Assembly (NCBI RefSeq): GCF_003254115.1
Contig: NZ_QKZV01000007.1
Span: 1-64,000 of the forward strand
Length of the DNA stretch: 64,000 bases
Direction of reading: 5' to 3'
Source: Hydrotalea sandarakina
GTDB taxonomy: Bacteria > Bacteroidota > Bacteroidia > Chitinophagales > Chitinophagaceae
In this document: positions 1-9,050 of the stretch, piece by piece
How positions within the stretch are numbered: the stretch's first letter is position 1
Layout of the letters: each line of letters opens with the position of its first letter
Program-made: the position numbers and the translations under genes
The notes under the pieces: model-generated
The model's database searches: none
What the model saw: only the letters and a program-made list of their open reading frames with translations
Told to the model about the DNA's origin: nothing

Positions 1-1
1 A

Positions 2-41
2 AGAAGCCGTCTCATTACTAAAATTTGAGACGGTTTTTTTA
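2..41. repeat. Left inverted end of the IS element
   Basis: The outer 13 bp and inner 15 bp match the right end in inverted orientation; the 12-nt spacer between them does not. The repeat itself contains the arms of a hairpin (7-14 with 26-33). Confidence 0.88.
7..40 (+). terminator. Inward-facing intrinsic terminator in IS left end
   Basis: An 8-bp GC-rich stem (7-14 with 26-33, 11-nt loop) is followed on the plus strand by seven T (34-40). It would stop transcripts entering the element from the left, antisense to the transposase. Confidence 0.75.
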
Positions 42-98
42 TTTTTCAATATCTTCGATAAAAGTTTATTTTTTTATATATAAATGAAAAATTTAGTT

Positions 99-1637
99 TT
101 AAGCGGCAATTTTCTTTCTTAAATTGTGTGCTAAAGCCATTAAACCGAACTCAAGTTCTGTTTTTTGGATTCCCTTTAAAGAAAATCGTCTAAAATTATG
201 GTTGTGTTTGAGTTGTGCAAATACAGGTTCAACATCGGCTGTGCGTTGTTTTCTTTTTTGTAAACCTTTTTCACTTGTAAGTAGTTCTCTTATTTTTTGT
301 TTGTGTCTTTCAAGATTGTGATTTCTTTCTATACTCCTATTTCCTTTTCCTTTAAAACACTGAACTCGCAGTGGACAACCTTCGCAGTTTTTGGCTTGGT
401 AATGTGATAAATGTTGTGTGTATCCAGCTTCGGTAGTTTTTTTACTTTCGTGAGTTTTGTGCATTTTTTGTCCCATCGGACATACATAATAATCTTCTTC
501 TTGGTTGTAATGAAGATTTTCTTTGCTAAAGGGTTTATGTTCCTTTTGATAATTTTTGTCTTGTTCTTTGTCAAAAGTATTGTACTTCACATAAGCCGTT
601 AATTGTTGTTTTTCAAGGTAATCATAGTTTTCTTCGCTTCCATAACCAGCGTCAGCGGTGATGTCTTCTAATTCTTTAAATACTTCTTCGCCGTAGGTTT
701 CTTTGAAGTTTTCTAAATGTGGTTGTAAGGTCTTAGTATCTGTTGGATTTTGGTGTAATGTGTAATTAACGATGATTTGATTTTCAGTAGATATTTGTGC
801 GTTGTAACCTGGTTTTAGTTGTCCGTTTTGCATGTGATCTTCTTTCATTCGCATAAAAGTAGCATCAGGATCAGTTTTACTGTAGGAGTTTCTTTCACCC
901 AAATTAGCTTCTTGCTCTTCGTATTTTTGAAGATTTTTTTCAAAATTTTGTTTGATGTAACGCAGTTTTGCTTTGGCTTTTGATGTAGCTTTTTCATTCC
1001 CTGAGAGCTTGGCATCGATTTGTTCTACCGTTTTTTGAATAACTTCTTTACTGATTTCTTTAAACTCAGGTGGTTCTGGATTTGGGTCATCATCATTGGA
1101 GATGCTTTGAGTATAATTCCATAATTCCTCTAACTGAGTAAGCATTTTAGCTTTGTTTGTTTTGATGCTATTACCCCAAACAAAGGTATATCTTCCTGCT
1201 TGTGCTTCTATCTTTGTGCCATCGATATAAATTTGTTTTAATGAAATCAATCCTTCAGAAGCCAACATTAATACTACTTGTTTGAAAATTTCTTTAAAAC
1301 TATCCTTTAACTTATTGCTTCTAAATCTATTAATAGTGTTGTGATCAACTATGGTCATTCCGGTTAACCACATAAAATTTATGTTTTCTCTAATGGCTAA
1401 TTCTATTTTCCTGGAAGAATACGTATTAGTCATGTAAGCATACAACATTACTTTGAGCAACATTTTTGGATGGTAAGCTGGATTACCCTCTTTACTGTAT
1501 GCTTTTAATAATGGTTGGATGTTGATAGATTCCACAACTTGGTCAACTACTCGAACAGGATGTTTCTTAGAAATAAGGTCGTCAAACGAATAGGGCAAAA
1601 GTGTGATTTGTCGTTGATTGTAATGTTTAAAATTCAT
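99..1637 (-). CDS. IS1182 family transposase
   Basis: This 512-residue DDE transposase catalyses cut-and-paste movement of the surrounding element. The N-terminal part (about 1-130) is the DUF772-type domain typical of IS1182/IS5-like enzymes. The acidic triad can be placed at D139 (YIDGTK context), D329 (ITADAGYGS context) and E470 (DVEPVFAQLK context). A cysteine cluster at C386, C418, C421 and C427 forms a zinc-ribbon-like insert before the last catalytic residue, as is usual in this family. A charged helical insertion (about 160-245) separates the first two acidic residues. Length and motifs indicate a full, undamaged protein. The ATG at 1637 follows a plausible Bacteroidota promoter at 1662-1692. 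Confidence 0.93.
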   Translation of the reverse strand: MNFKHYNQRQITLLPYSFDDLISKKHPVRVVDQVVESINIQPLLKAYSKEGNPAYHPKMLLKVMLYAYMTNTYSSRKIELAIRENINFMWLTGMTIVDHNTINRFRSNKLKDSFKEIFKQVVLMLASEGLISLKQIYIDGTKIEAQAGRYTFVWGNSIKTNKAKMLTQLEELWNYTQSISNDDDPNPEPPEFKEISKEVIQKTVEQIDAKLSGNEKATSKAKAKLRYIKQNFEKNLQKYEEQEANLGERNSYSKTDPDATFMRMKEDHMQNGQLKPGYNAQISTENQIIVNYTLHQNPTDTKTLQPHLENFKETYGEEVFKELEDITADAGYGSEENYDYLEKQQLTAYVKYNTFDKEQDKNYQKEHKPFSKENLHYNQEEDYYVCPMGQKMHKTHESKKTTEAGYTQHLSHYQAKNCEGCPLRVQCFKGKGNRSIERNHNLERHKQKIRELLTSEKGLQKRKQRTADVEPVFAQLKHNHNFRRFSLKGIQKTELEFGLMALAHNLRKKIAA

Positions 1638-1661
1638 ATATAATCGTCTGTAAATCAGATA

Positions 1662-1692
1662 TAAATATACAAAAAATCACTCTTTTATACAA
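1662..1692 (-). promoter_or_regulatory. Candidate transposase promoter
   Basis: On the minus strand a TTG (complement of 1690-1692) is followed after 20 nt by TATATTTA (complement of 1662-1669), close to the Bacteroidota pattern TTG-N19-TAnnTTTG. It lies inside the right terminator, so transposase expression depends on this promoter alone. Confidence 0.45.
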
Positions 1693-1702
1693 GAAAAAAA
1701 CA

Positions 1703-1736
1703 TAAAAAAACCGTCTCTAGTTGTGAGACGGCTTCT
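1703..1736. repeat. Right inverted end of the IS element
   Basis: Counterpart of the left end, with identical outer 13 bp and inner 15 bp and a 6-nt spacer. The differing spacer lengths (12 against 6) show that the two arms, rather than the spacer, are conserved. Confidence 0.88.
1704..1731 (-). terminator. Inward-facing intrinsic terminator in IS right end
   Basis: On the minus strand, a 7-bp stem (1725-1731 with 1711-1717, 7-nt loop) is followed by seven T (complement of 1704-1710). It lies directly downstream of the Bax-inhibitor-like gene. It would therefore both end that mRNA and stop it from reading into the transposase in the sense direction. Confidence 0.75.
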
Positions 1737-1757
1737 ATAATTATTTGGGTAGAATGA

Positions 1758-2534
1758 TTAGTTTCTATTGCTGGCGAAACGGCTTAACAATTTTAAAATT
1801 TCAATGTATAACCAAACAATAGTTACTAATAAACCAAATGCGCCATACCATTCCATGAATTTAGGAGCGCCTTGCTCAGCGCCTCTTTCAATCATATCAA
1901 AGTCTAATAATAAATTCATAGCTGCAACTGCAACAACGAATAAACTAATACCAATACCTAACATACCACCATTTGTGATACTCATAAATGGCATATTAAC
2001 ATTGAATAAACTCAGTATTAATGTAAGTCCATAAAATATTGCAATTCCCAAGGTGGCGGTAAAAATAATGCTGCGTAATTTATCGGTTACTTTAATAATT
2101 CTAAAGCTATAAAGCAAGAACATGGCTAATGCTACGCCAAAAGTTAAACCTACTGCTTGTAAAACAAGGTTAGGATAGCTTTTAGCAAACATGTCATTGA
2201 TAATTGCAGAAATACCGCCAATAAATAGTCCTTCTAAAATACCATATGCTGGGGCAATATATCCTGCCCACATGGGTTTAAACATAATGCCAATGGCTGC
2301 AATTAAACCACCAAAAATGCCCACCATCATTAATGTGGTAGTGGTTTGGGGCTGTCCACTGGCATAAGCATGCCAGGTATAAAATGCGCCGCCAATAACC
2401 ATTAGCATTAAAAAGCCAAATTTATTAAGCGTACCTCTTACGCTCATAATGCCTTGTGCATTAGCTTGAGCCGTGAGACTGTTATCAAAAATTTTCTCAG
2501 TTAAAGTAGGGTTACCAGATTTAAAAATTGCCAT
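1758..2534 (-). CDS. Bax inhibitor-1/YccA-like family membrane protein
   Basis: This is a 258-residue integral membrane protein with about seven hydrophobic segments after a polar N-terminal stretch of roughly 35 residues. The sequence matches the bacterial Bax inhibitor-1-like family (the longer BaxI_1 branch). Landmarks are an N-terminal GNPTLTEKIF-like motif, a GGISAIIND loop and a conserved acidic pair (LLLDFDMIERGAEQGAP) before the last membrane segments. Eukaryotic and Bacillus relatives act as pH-sensitive calcium leak channels; the role in Bacteroidota is not established. The gene stands alone. Its transcript runs leftwards into the IS end, where a hairpin with a T-run can end it. A TAACTTTA box (complement of 2558-2565) about 24 bp before the ATG may be its -7 element. 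Confidence 0.9.
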   Translation of the reverse strand: MAIFKSGNPTLTEKIFDNSLTAQANAQGIMSVRGTLNKFGFLMLMVIGGAFYTWHAYASGQPQTTTTLMMVGIFGGLIAAIGIMFKPMWAGYIAPAYGILEGLFIGGISAIINDMFAKSYPNLVLQAVGLTFGVALAMFLLYSFRIIKVTDKLRSIIFTATLGIAIFYGLTLILSLFNVNMPFMSITNGGMLGIGISLFVVAVAAMNLLLDFDMIERGAEQGAPKFMEWYGAFGLLVTIVWLYIEILKLLSRFASNRN

Positions 2535-2594
2535 AGTTTCAAAAAATTTTTATAGTGTAAAGTTACTGCAATAAAACAAAAATACACGTTAAAT

Positions 2595-3506
2595 CTATAA
2601 GGGCTTTTTAAGGTTTGGATAATGATCAACAGTTTCAAAAATATAGTTGGGATTTTGTTTTAATAAACCTATAAATTTTTGAAGTGAGTCAGTAAAATTG
2701 GCATGTCTAAACATGCGGTCGTGTGTTAAAATAACTAAATGATTTTTGGTATGCGTATAATTTTTTTCAAATGCATTATTTACCATTTGAAACATTGTTT
2801 CGGGGCTTTCAATGGGGTTAGCTGTTTTATGATCAAACCCCCATTCAACATCCCATCCAATTACATTATAGCCCGCACTGTCTAATTTCATACATACCGG
2901 TTTTACCAAAGGCGAAGCTCTAAAAGAAGTAGCTGACACCCATGCACTATTTCCCGGAAGCCGAATGATTTTAAAAGGTACATGCAATTTTTCCTGTGCT
3001 TGCATAAAATCTTCAAATGCCATATTGGGATGGTGGTAAAAATATCGGTATCTATTATTGGCATGTGTATTACTGTGGTTGGCCAATAAAATTTCAGGGT
3101 AATCATTTCTTACCGAACGCACTAATTTTTTCAAATATTCATCGCCAACCTGATTGCCAATCATGAAAAATGTAGCTTTTATTTGTTCATTTTTTACCAA
3201 CTGTAAGCAAGTGGTGGTACCATTCTGAGGGCCATCATCAAAAGTTAAGTAAATGTATTTTTTGGTTGAATCATAAGTGATGGGTGTGCTATGAATTGCA
3301 GGGTACAAATCTATGTAGGCACTACTGTCCGTTTTTTGGGGAATGATATCAGTTGGGGAAATACCAATGGAAGCCGTTTTAGTTGCACCTTTTATTGTAG
3401 TGTTGTTAGATGATGTTTTAGGATTATTATTACAGGAAATCGAAAACAATAGCATTAATGCTAAGAACGCTTTGAAATTACTTTGAAACCCAAATTTTTT
3501 TTCCAT
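2595..3506 (-). CDS. Polysaccharide deacetylase (NodB domain) lipoprotein
   Basis: This is a 303-residue exported lipoprotein; the signal segment ends in a lipobox with C25. A carbohydrate esterase 4 (NodB) domain follows. The metal-binding and catalytic residues are visible: TFDDGP with D90 and D91, HSNTH with H144 and H148, an RLPG motif near R182, a GWDVEW motif, and a late LTHD histidine. Such enzymes remove N- or O-acetyl groups from peptidoglycan, chitin or other N-acetylated sugars; the substrate cannot be read here. About 60 residues of low-complexity Ser/Thr linker separate the lipid anchor from the domain. The gene is monocistronic by spacing and diverges from korA. Confidence 0.9.
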   Translation of the reverse strand: MEKKFGFQSNFKAFLALMLLFSISCNNNPKTSSNNTTIKGATKTASIGISPTDIIPQKTDSSAYIDLYPAIHSTPITYDSTKKYIYLTFDDGPQNGTTTCLQLVKNEQIKATFFMIGNQVGDEYLKKLVRSVRNDYPEILLANHSNTHANNRYRYFYHHPNMAFEDFMQAQEKLHVPFKIIRLPGNSAWVSATSFRASPLVKPVCMKLDSAGYNVIGWDVEWGFDHKTANPIESPETMFQMVNNAFEKNYTHTKNHLVILTHDRMFRHANFTDSLQKFIGLLKQNPNYIFETVDHYPNLKKPL

Positions 3507-3619
3507 ATCTCTGTTTTAAACTCAGCAGGAAATGCAAGTTAATGCGTGTAGATTTAATAATTGTTTAAAATGTTTCTAAAATGGGTAATTTAAGCTGTAA
3601 ATTGAAAAAGGATTATACT

Positions 3620-3627
3620 TAACTTCG
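3620..3627 (+). promoter_or_regulatory. Candidate -7 element for korA
   Basis: TAACTTCG lies 17 bp before the korA ATG and matches TAnnTTTG at 7 of 8 positions. No TTG occurs at the ideal distance upstream, so the call is tentative. Confidence 0.3.
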
Positions 3628-3644
3628 TTATCAATTTTTTTAAA

Positions 3645-5501
3645 ATGACTAGAACAGAGCAAACACTGCAAGACGTTGTTATAAAGTTTGCAGGCGACAG
3701 CGGCGATGGAATGCAATTAACCGGGCAGCAATTTACCAATAACACTGCCCTGTTGGGAATTGATTTAGCAACATTTCCAGATTTTCCGGCTGAGATACGT
3801 GCCCCTATTGGTACTTTACCCGGGGTTAGTGGATTTCAACTGCACTTTTCATCGAACAAAGTGTACACACCCGGTGATATTGCCGATGTTCTGGTTGCTA
3901 TGAATGCAGCTGCATTAAAAGTGAATTTGAAAAGTATTAAACCCGGTGGAAAAATTATTGTGAATATTGATGGGTTTGATGCTAAAAATTTACGTTTGGC
4001 TAACTATCCGGAAGGCGTTAATCCTTTAGAAGATGGCAGTTTGGATAATTTTGAAGTAATTAAAATAGATGTTACCCGCCTTACTCGTGAAGCTTTAAAA
4101 GATTTTACTGATTTAGGTACCAAGGAACGCGACAGGGCAAAAAACATGTTTGTATTAGGTTTTATTTATTGGATGTACGATAGAACCCTTGATACAACTA
4201 TTGCATTTTTAAAAGAAAAGTTCGGCAAAAAGGAAAGCATTTTACAAAGCAATATTAAAGTTTTACAAGCGGGTTATAACTATGGTGATACCACCGAAAC
4301 ATTTACTACCCGATACAAAGTTGAAAAAGCCAAATTACCTGCAGGAACCTATAGAAGCATTATGGGAAATCAGGCATTGGCCTATGGTTTAATTGCCGCC
4401 AGTCAAAAAAGCGGACTGCCGTTATTCCTGGGTTCATACCCTATAACACCTGCATCAGATATATTACACGAATTAAGTAAGCACAAAGCTTTTGGTGTAA
4501 AAACTTTTCAGGCAGAAGATGAAATTGCAGCCATTTCTTCCAGCATTGGTGCTAGTTATGGTGGTGCTTTAGGCGTAACTACCACTTCCGGTCCCGGCAT
4601 GGCACTGAAAACAGAAGCAATGGGTTTAGCTGTAATGTTGGAAATTCCTTTGGTTATTGTAGATATTCAACGTGGTGGCCCCTCAACCGGATTACCTACC
4701 AAAACGGAACAAAGCGATTTAATGCAAGCTTATTACGGTCGTAATGGCGAATGTCCTATGCCGATTATAGCTTCTGCAACACCCAGCGATTGTTTTGATG
4801 TAGCTTATGAAGCTTGCAGAATTGCGGTACAACACATGACACCGGTTATTTTGTTAAGTGATGGATATATTGCCAATGGTGCCGAACCCTGGCGATTCCC
4901 TAAGTCGGCTGATTTAAAACCCATTGAGGTAAAATTTGCTGCAGCGCAACAAAATACCGATTCAAAATTTCAACCTTATTTACGCGATGAAAAATTAGTG
5001 CGTCCCTGGGCTATTCCAGGAACAGCAGGTTTAGAGCATAGAATTGGTGGTTTGGAAAAACAGGATATAACAGGAAATGTTAGTTATGATCCGGACAATC
5101 ACCAACACATGGTGAAAACTCGCCAGGAAAAGGTTGATAAAATTGCTGATTATATTCCCTTGCAACAATTGGATAGTGGTGCAGAAACCGGCGATTTGTT
5201 GGTAATTGGATGGGGGTCAACCTATGGTGCCATAAAAAGTGCAGTGCTTGAGTTGCAACAACAAGGGTACTCCGTTAGTCATGCGCATTTAAGATATGTA
5301 CGGCCATTCCCTAAAAACTTAGGAAATATAATTAAGAATTTTAAACAAGTTTTGGTTCCGGAAATAAATAACGGGCAGTTAATTAAAATTTTACGTGACC
5401 AATTTTTGGTAGATGCCAAAGGTTATAATAAAATAATGGGAATACCTATTACCAAAACAGAACTAATTACAGAAATAAAACGGATATTGCAACAAAAATA
5501 A
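3645..5501 (+). CDS. korA: 2-oxoacid:ferredoxin oxidoreductase, fused gamma-alpha subunit (KorA type)
   Basis: This 618-residue subunit belongs to 2-oxoglutarate (or a related 2-oxoacid):ferredoxin oxidoreductase, which decarboxylates the oxoacid, makes the CoA thioester and reduces ferredoxin. The order is the fused one usual in Bacteroidota. The gamma domain is at about 1-190 (GDSGDGMQLTGQQF start, DFPAEIRAP). Alpha domain I begins near 237 with the YPITPAS motif at 265-271 and QAEDE near 289. Domain II follows from about 515 (WGSTYGAIKSAV, HLRYVRPFP). Thiamine diphosphate sits in the beta subunit (KorB), which normally follows immediately but is absent: the next gene is on the opposite strand 81 bp away. 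The partner must be encoded elsewhere. The 2-oxoglutarate substrate is inferred from similarity. Confidence 0.9.
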   Translation: MTRTEQTLQDVVIKFAGDSGDGMQLTGQQFTNNTALLGIDLATFPDFPAEIRAPIGTLPGVSGFQLHFSSNKVYTPGDIADVLVAMNAAALKVNLKSIKPGGKIIVNIDGFDAKNLRLANYPEGVNPLEDGSLDNFEVIKIDVTRLTREALKDFTDLGTKERDRAKNMFVLGFIYWMYDRTLDTTIAFLKEKFGKKESILQSNIKVLQAGYNYGDTTETFTTRYKVEKAKLPAGTYRSIMGNQALAYGLIAASQKSGLPLFLGSYPITPASDILHELSKHKAFGVKTFQAEDEIAAISSSIGASYGGALGVTTTSGPGMALKTEAMGLAVMLEIPLVIVDIQRGGPSTGLPTKTEQSDLMQAYYGRNGECPMPIIASATPSDCFDVAYEACRIAVQHMTPVILLSDGYIANGAEPWRFPKSADLKPIEVKFAAAQQNTDSKFQPYLRDEKLVRPWAIPGTAGLEHRIGGLEKQDITGNVSYDPDNHQHMVKTRQEKVDKIADYIPLQQLDSGAETGDLLVIGWGSTYGAIKSAVLELQQQGYSVSHAHLRYVRPFPKNLGNIIKNFKQVLVPEINNGQLIKILRDQFLVDAKGYNKIMGIPITKTELITEIKRILQQK

Positions 5502-5556
5502 TAGAATAGGTTTTTAAAATTTTAACGCCCCTTTCTTAATCCTGTATCAAAAACCA

Positions 5557-5584
5557 AAACCCTCCTTCCAGAAACGGAGGGTTT
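5557..5584. terminator. Bidirectional terminator between korA and the FUSC gene
   Basis: A 9-bp stem (5557-5565 with 5576-5584) has a 10-nt loop. T-rich tracts follow on both strands, so it can end both convergent transcripts. Its right arm overlaps the stop codon of the FUSC gene. Confidence 0.8.
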
Positions 5585-7820
5585 ATTCTTTTAATTGAGC
5601 AGTAATTTTAGCCATATCTATGGAAATATTGTATAAAAAACTGTACTGGTCTGTAATTGATTTTAGCGTTGATAAATAGGGACGTGTGTTGCTGTTCAAT
5701 TGACCTGTTTCAATTTCTTTATTTCGAATGTTTAATAGCTCGTTTATTTTTACATAAATGGAAAAGGTTTTATTCTGTTTCTTATCACCATTTGTTGAAT
5801 TGGTAAATGAATTGGCGGTTTGTAACTGTGCTGCACTGTTATGTAAATGTTCAAGAATGTGTTGCGCTAATTCGTTTAATTCAGGTGTAACCAAGTTGTC
5901 TTTAATTTCACTAGCATAATAGTTTAAAGTTGCCAAATGTGCATTGGCCATATATAAAACCACTACCAATTGATGAATTTGTGGTAAATGTATTTGTTGA
6001 TGTTTGGGTTCTGATAACATTCTATTAAAGCTGTCTGAAACATTCGAAGCTGAAATCCAACTTTCTTTTCTTAATAAGCGTATGCTATTTTTTTCATAGG
6101 GTTGTTTACCTGTTAAAACATTATTTAAAGCCTGAAAATATGCAGCACAGCTATTAATGGCTTTATATAGTAAATTATTAAGCTGTGTATTTTCCCAAAC
6201 GGGCGGTAAAATAAAACTAAATACAATTGCCAAAGCCGAGCCTATGGCTGTGTCAATTACTCTGTCGGTAATTAGTAATCTGTAATTGTTAAAGTTTAAT
6301 AAGTGATACAGCAATAATACGTAAACAGTAATGGCAACTACGCTAATAATGTAATTGGTGCGCATAAAGCTGTATGCAATAAACATGCTAATGGTTAATA
6401 TAATTAACAGCAATGTATCTGCATGAATAAAATAAAGCAAAGCGGCACCAACAGCAGCACCAATAAGGGTGCCAGTTAAACGTTCTTTATTTCTTTTTTT
6501 GGTTAAATTATAGGCAGGTTTCAAAATAACAATTACGGTAAGTAACAACCAATAACTATGTCCTAACAAAAAGAAATGTGCAATTATATAGGCACATAAA
6601 GCAGCCAAAGCAATTCGGAGTGAATGCCTGAATATATTTGATTGAAATGACAGATTATCTAAAATTACGTCAATTGATATACGTTGATGTGATATAAAAT
6701 CTTCCGGATTGGTTTCTTTAATTTTTTTTCTGCTTATTTTTTCTTTGTTGTTAATGTATTTTTCTAAAGTCTTAATTCTGGCAGCAACCGCTTCAATACT
6801 GTCTAAAATTTGTTTTAGACTAATTAAAATACTAATAGAGTTGGAAGAAATTTCATTAGCATGTAAAGTTGCGTATTGATTTCTTAAGGGTTGTATAAGT
6901 TGTTCTATGGCTAAACTTTTTATGGTAGAGGTACCGCCTTTAAGCGCAATGCCGGTTTCTTCCAAATAATTTCCCAACTGATGAATACATTGCGTATATT
7001 CCTGTAATAATGGTTGAGCGGGCTTAAATGAATGTAGTGCTTTATAATCCTGATGAGACGTCATTATAGTGTCCAATAAATCAGTAACATCTAAAAATGC
7101 CAACATTAAATTTCTACTGATAGGTGTTGATTCTTTAACAAAACTGCGCGTTTTAAAAATAATTTCGGCAGTTAAATTTTGGCGTTCTAATGCTGTTGTT
7201 TGCAATTGTAGTAATTGGCTGTAGGTGTTTTCTATGTTAATGGTTGAATTAAATAAGTTTCCTTTTGTTTTTAAATATTTTCCTATGGTTTCAAAATATT
7301 CACCTAATGATTGTTGAACAATTTTATAAGGGCGTAGTTGGTATAATGCTAAACTTAAAATGCTGTACCAAACTGCACCTGCACCTATGTACAAACTAAT
7401 CAATAATGCATTTTCAACATCTTTATAATGGTGGTCTGCTTGTAACACTAATATTAAAAGTGCAGCAACACCAATTGAAGCGGCCCGAGTACCAAATACC
7501 CCAATAATGGAAAAAATAAAACATAATATGGGTAATATTATTGCATAAAGCCATGGAATAAAACTGCTTAATCCCACTACTATGGCCACTAAAAAAAGCA
7601 ATATGCTTCCGGCAAAAAAGCCATTCTTTCTATGTAAAATAGGCCCCGGATTATCACTGATTGCAATACCTAAAGCCCCTAAAGAAATATTAATGCCAAT
7701 GGGTAAAGCGTTAAAATAGGCAGCAATGATAGAAGGTAATAGAATACCTATTGTCATGCGCACACCTTCGCCTACATAATAACTATTAATAAAACTGCGG
7801 AATTGCTTACCATAATCCAT
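5583..7820 (-). CDS. FUSC family inner-membrane protein (YccS/YhfK-like)
   Basis: This is a 745-residue polytopic protein with two membrane blocks (about 20-165 and 390-540), each followed by a soluble helical region. This is the duplicated architecture of the FUSC/YccS family, distantly related to fusaric acid and aromatic-acid efflux proteins (AaeB). Visible landmarks are GALGIAISDNPGP in the first block and LKPAYNLTKKRNKERLTGT-type basic loops in the second, a known signature of the family's cytoplasmic loop. Substrate and direction of transport are unknown. No membrane-fusion or outer-membrane efflux partner is nearby, so it probably does not form a tripartite pump here. Confidence 0.88.
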   Translation of the reverse strand: MDYGKQFRSFINSYYVGEGVRMTIGILLPSIIAAYFNALPIGINISLGALGIAISDNPGPILHRKNGFFAGSILLFLVAIVVGLSSFIPWLYAIILPILCFIFSIIGVFGTRAASIGVAALLILVLQADHHYKDVENALLISLYIGAGAVWYSILSLALYQLRPYKIVQQSLGEYFETIGKYLKTKGNLFNSTINIENTYSQLLQLQTTALERQNLTAEIIFKTRSFVKESTPISRNLMLAFLDVTDLLDTIMTSHQDYKALHSFKPAQPLLQEYTQCIHQLGNYLEETGIALKGGTSTIKSLAIEQLIQPLRNQYATLHANEISSNSISILISLKQILDSIEAVAARIKTLEKYINNKEKISRKKIKETNPEDFISHQRISIDVILDNLSFQSNIFRHSLRIALAALCAYIIAHFFLLGHSYWLLLTVIVILKPAYNLTKKRNKERLTGTLIGAAVGAALLYFIHADTLLLIILTISMFIAYSFMRTNYIISVVAITVYVLLLYHLLNFNNYRLLITDRVIDTAIGSALAIVFSFILPPVWENTQLNNLLYKAINSCAAYFQALNNVLTGKQPYEKNSIRLLRKESWISASNVSDSFNRMLSEPKHQQIHLPQIHQLVVVLYMANAHLATLNYYASEIKDNLVTPELNELAQHILEHLHNSAAQLQTANSFTNSTNGDKKQNKTFSIYVKINELLNIRNKEIETGQLNSNTRPYLSTLKSITDQYSFLYNISIDMAKITAQLKE

Positions 7821-7886
7821 ACAGTTATAAAGTTATTGTGTTTGCAAATGTGATGAATGTAATTATAGATATTGAGCGTATTGGCA

Positions 7887-8912
7887 CTATTTTTTACTCT
7901 TAGCCAGGTGTTGTTCCCAAGCCCAGGCTGTGCGCATCATATCTTCTAAATTGTATTGAATATGCCAATTTAAAGCATGTTTTGCTAACTCATTGTTAGC
8001 ATAAATGGCTACAACATCTCCGGGCCTTCTGGCACCAATTTCATAATTTAGTTTTACACCGCTTACTTTTTCAAATGCGTGAATAGCTTCAAGCACCGTT
8101 ACACCATTTCCTGTTCCTAAATTAAATACATCGCAATACGTTTTATTTTTTTGCTCAATTAAGTATTGTAAAGCCAACGTATGTGCATGCGCAATATCGC
8201 AAACATGAATAAAGTCTCTTATGCAACTTCCATCGCGGGTTGGGTAATCGTTTCCGTAAACCGTTAATTTAGGAATTTTGCCAATGGCTGTTTGGGTAAT
8301 AGCCGGTACTAAATTCATGGGTTTGCCAATGGGTAACTCACCCAAATGATTGGAGGGATGTGCACCTACCGGATTAAAGTAGCGTAATAATATAGAAGCC
8401 GTTTCATAAGCATTACTGCAATCGCGTACAATATCTTCACCCATTTGTTTTGTGGCACCGTAAGGTGATTCTGCTTTTTTGATGGGAAATGTTTCTGTTA
8501 CAGGAATGCTATCAGGATTGCCATATACTGTACATGAAGATGAAAATACAAAATAAGGAACGGAAAATTCCTTTACACACTTCATTAAATTGATTAGCGA
8601 GAACAAATTATTTTCATAATAAAGCAAGGGCTCTTGTACTGATTCGCCTACTGCTTTATATGCCGCAAAATGTATAATGCCCGCAATATTACGCTCTTCT
8701 TGAAAAACGGCTTGTGTTTCATCAAAATTTTTCAAATCAACTTTATAGTTCTTAATTTTTTTGCCTGTTATTAATTCAATGCCTTTTAAAGCATCTGTTC
8801 CTGAACGAGAATTGTTATCAATTGAAATTACTTCAAATCCATTTTCAATTAAATCAACAATTGTATGCGAACCAATGTAGCCGCAGCCACCGGTTACGAG
8901 AATTTTTTTCAT
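7887..8912 (-). CDS. galE: UDP-glucose 4-epimerase
   Basis: This 341-residue short-chain dehydrogenase/reductase interconverts UDP-glucose and UDP-galactose through a bound NAD+. The N-terminal Rossmann motif is TGGCGYIGSH (7-16). The catalytic Ser is in the SSSCTVYG segment and the YxxxK pair is in SPYGATK. The substrate-loop signature RYFNPVGAHPS and the C-terminal RRPGDVVAIYA motif are typical of GalE rather than of dTDP-glucose dehydratases. Length matches the family. No other nucleotide-sugar or Leloir gene is adjacent; the product may feed surface polysaccharide synthesis. Confidence 0.96.
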   Translation of the reverse strand: MKKILVTGGCGYIGSHTIVDLIENGFEVISIDNNSRSGTDALKGIELITGKKIKNYKVDLKNFDETQAVFQEERNIAGIIHFAAYKAVGESVQEPLLYYENNLFSLINLMKCVKEFSVPYFVFSSSCTVYGNPDSIPVTETFPIKKAESPYGATKQMGEDIVRDCSNAYETASILLRYFNPVGAHPSNHLGELPIGKPMNLVPAITQTAIGKIPKLTVYGNDYPTRDGSCIRDFIHVCDIAHAHTLALQYLIEQKNKTYCDVFNLGTGNGVTVLEAIHAFEKVSGVKLNYEIGARRPGDVVAIYANNELAKHALNWHIQYNLEDMMRTAWAWEQHLAKSKK

Positions 8913-9050
8913 TCTTGTTAAATTAATTCAGTTATATATAATAAATAAATATTTTTTGCATCAATTCAAGCAAAACAACTCTGCAGGCTTATGCAAATTT
9001 AGCAATGGCCTAAATATAAAAAGAAAGCTGCATTAATATATGCGCAAACG

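Larger units (their letters stand above)
2..1736 (-). mobile_element. Complete IS1182-type insertion sequence
   Basis: A single transposase gene fills the element, bounded by matching inverted ends. The outer 13 bp at 2-14 match the complement of 1724-1736 exactly. After an unrelated spacer (12 nt left, 6 nt right), a further 15 bp at 27-41 match the complement of 1703-1717 exactly. The left flank lies outside the window, so no target duplication can be checked. The right end sits about 21 bp beyond the stop codon of the neighbouring Bax-inhibitor-like gene. Intact ends and an intact reading frame suggest a recent, possibly active copy. Confidence 0.9.
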
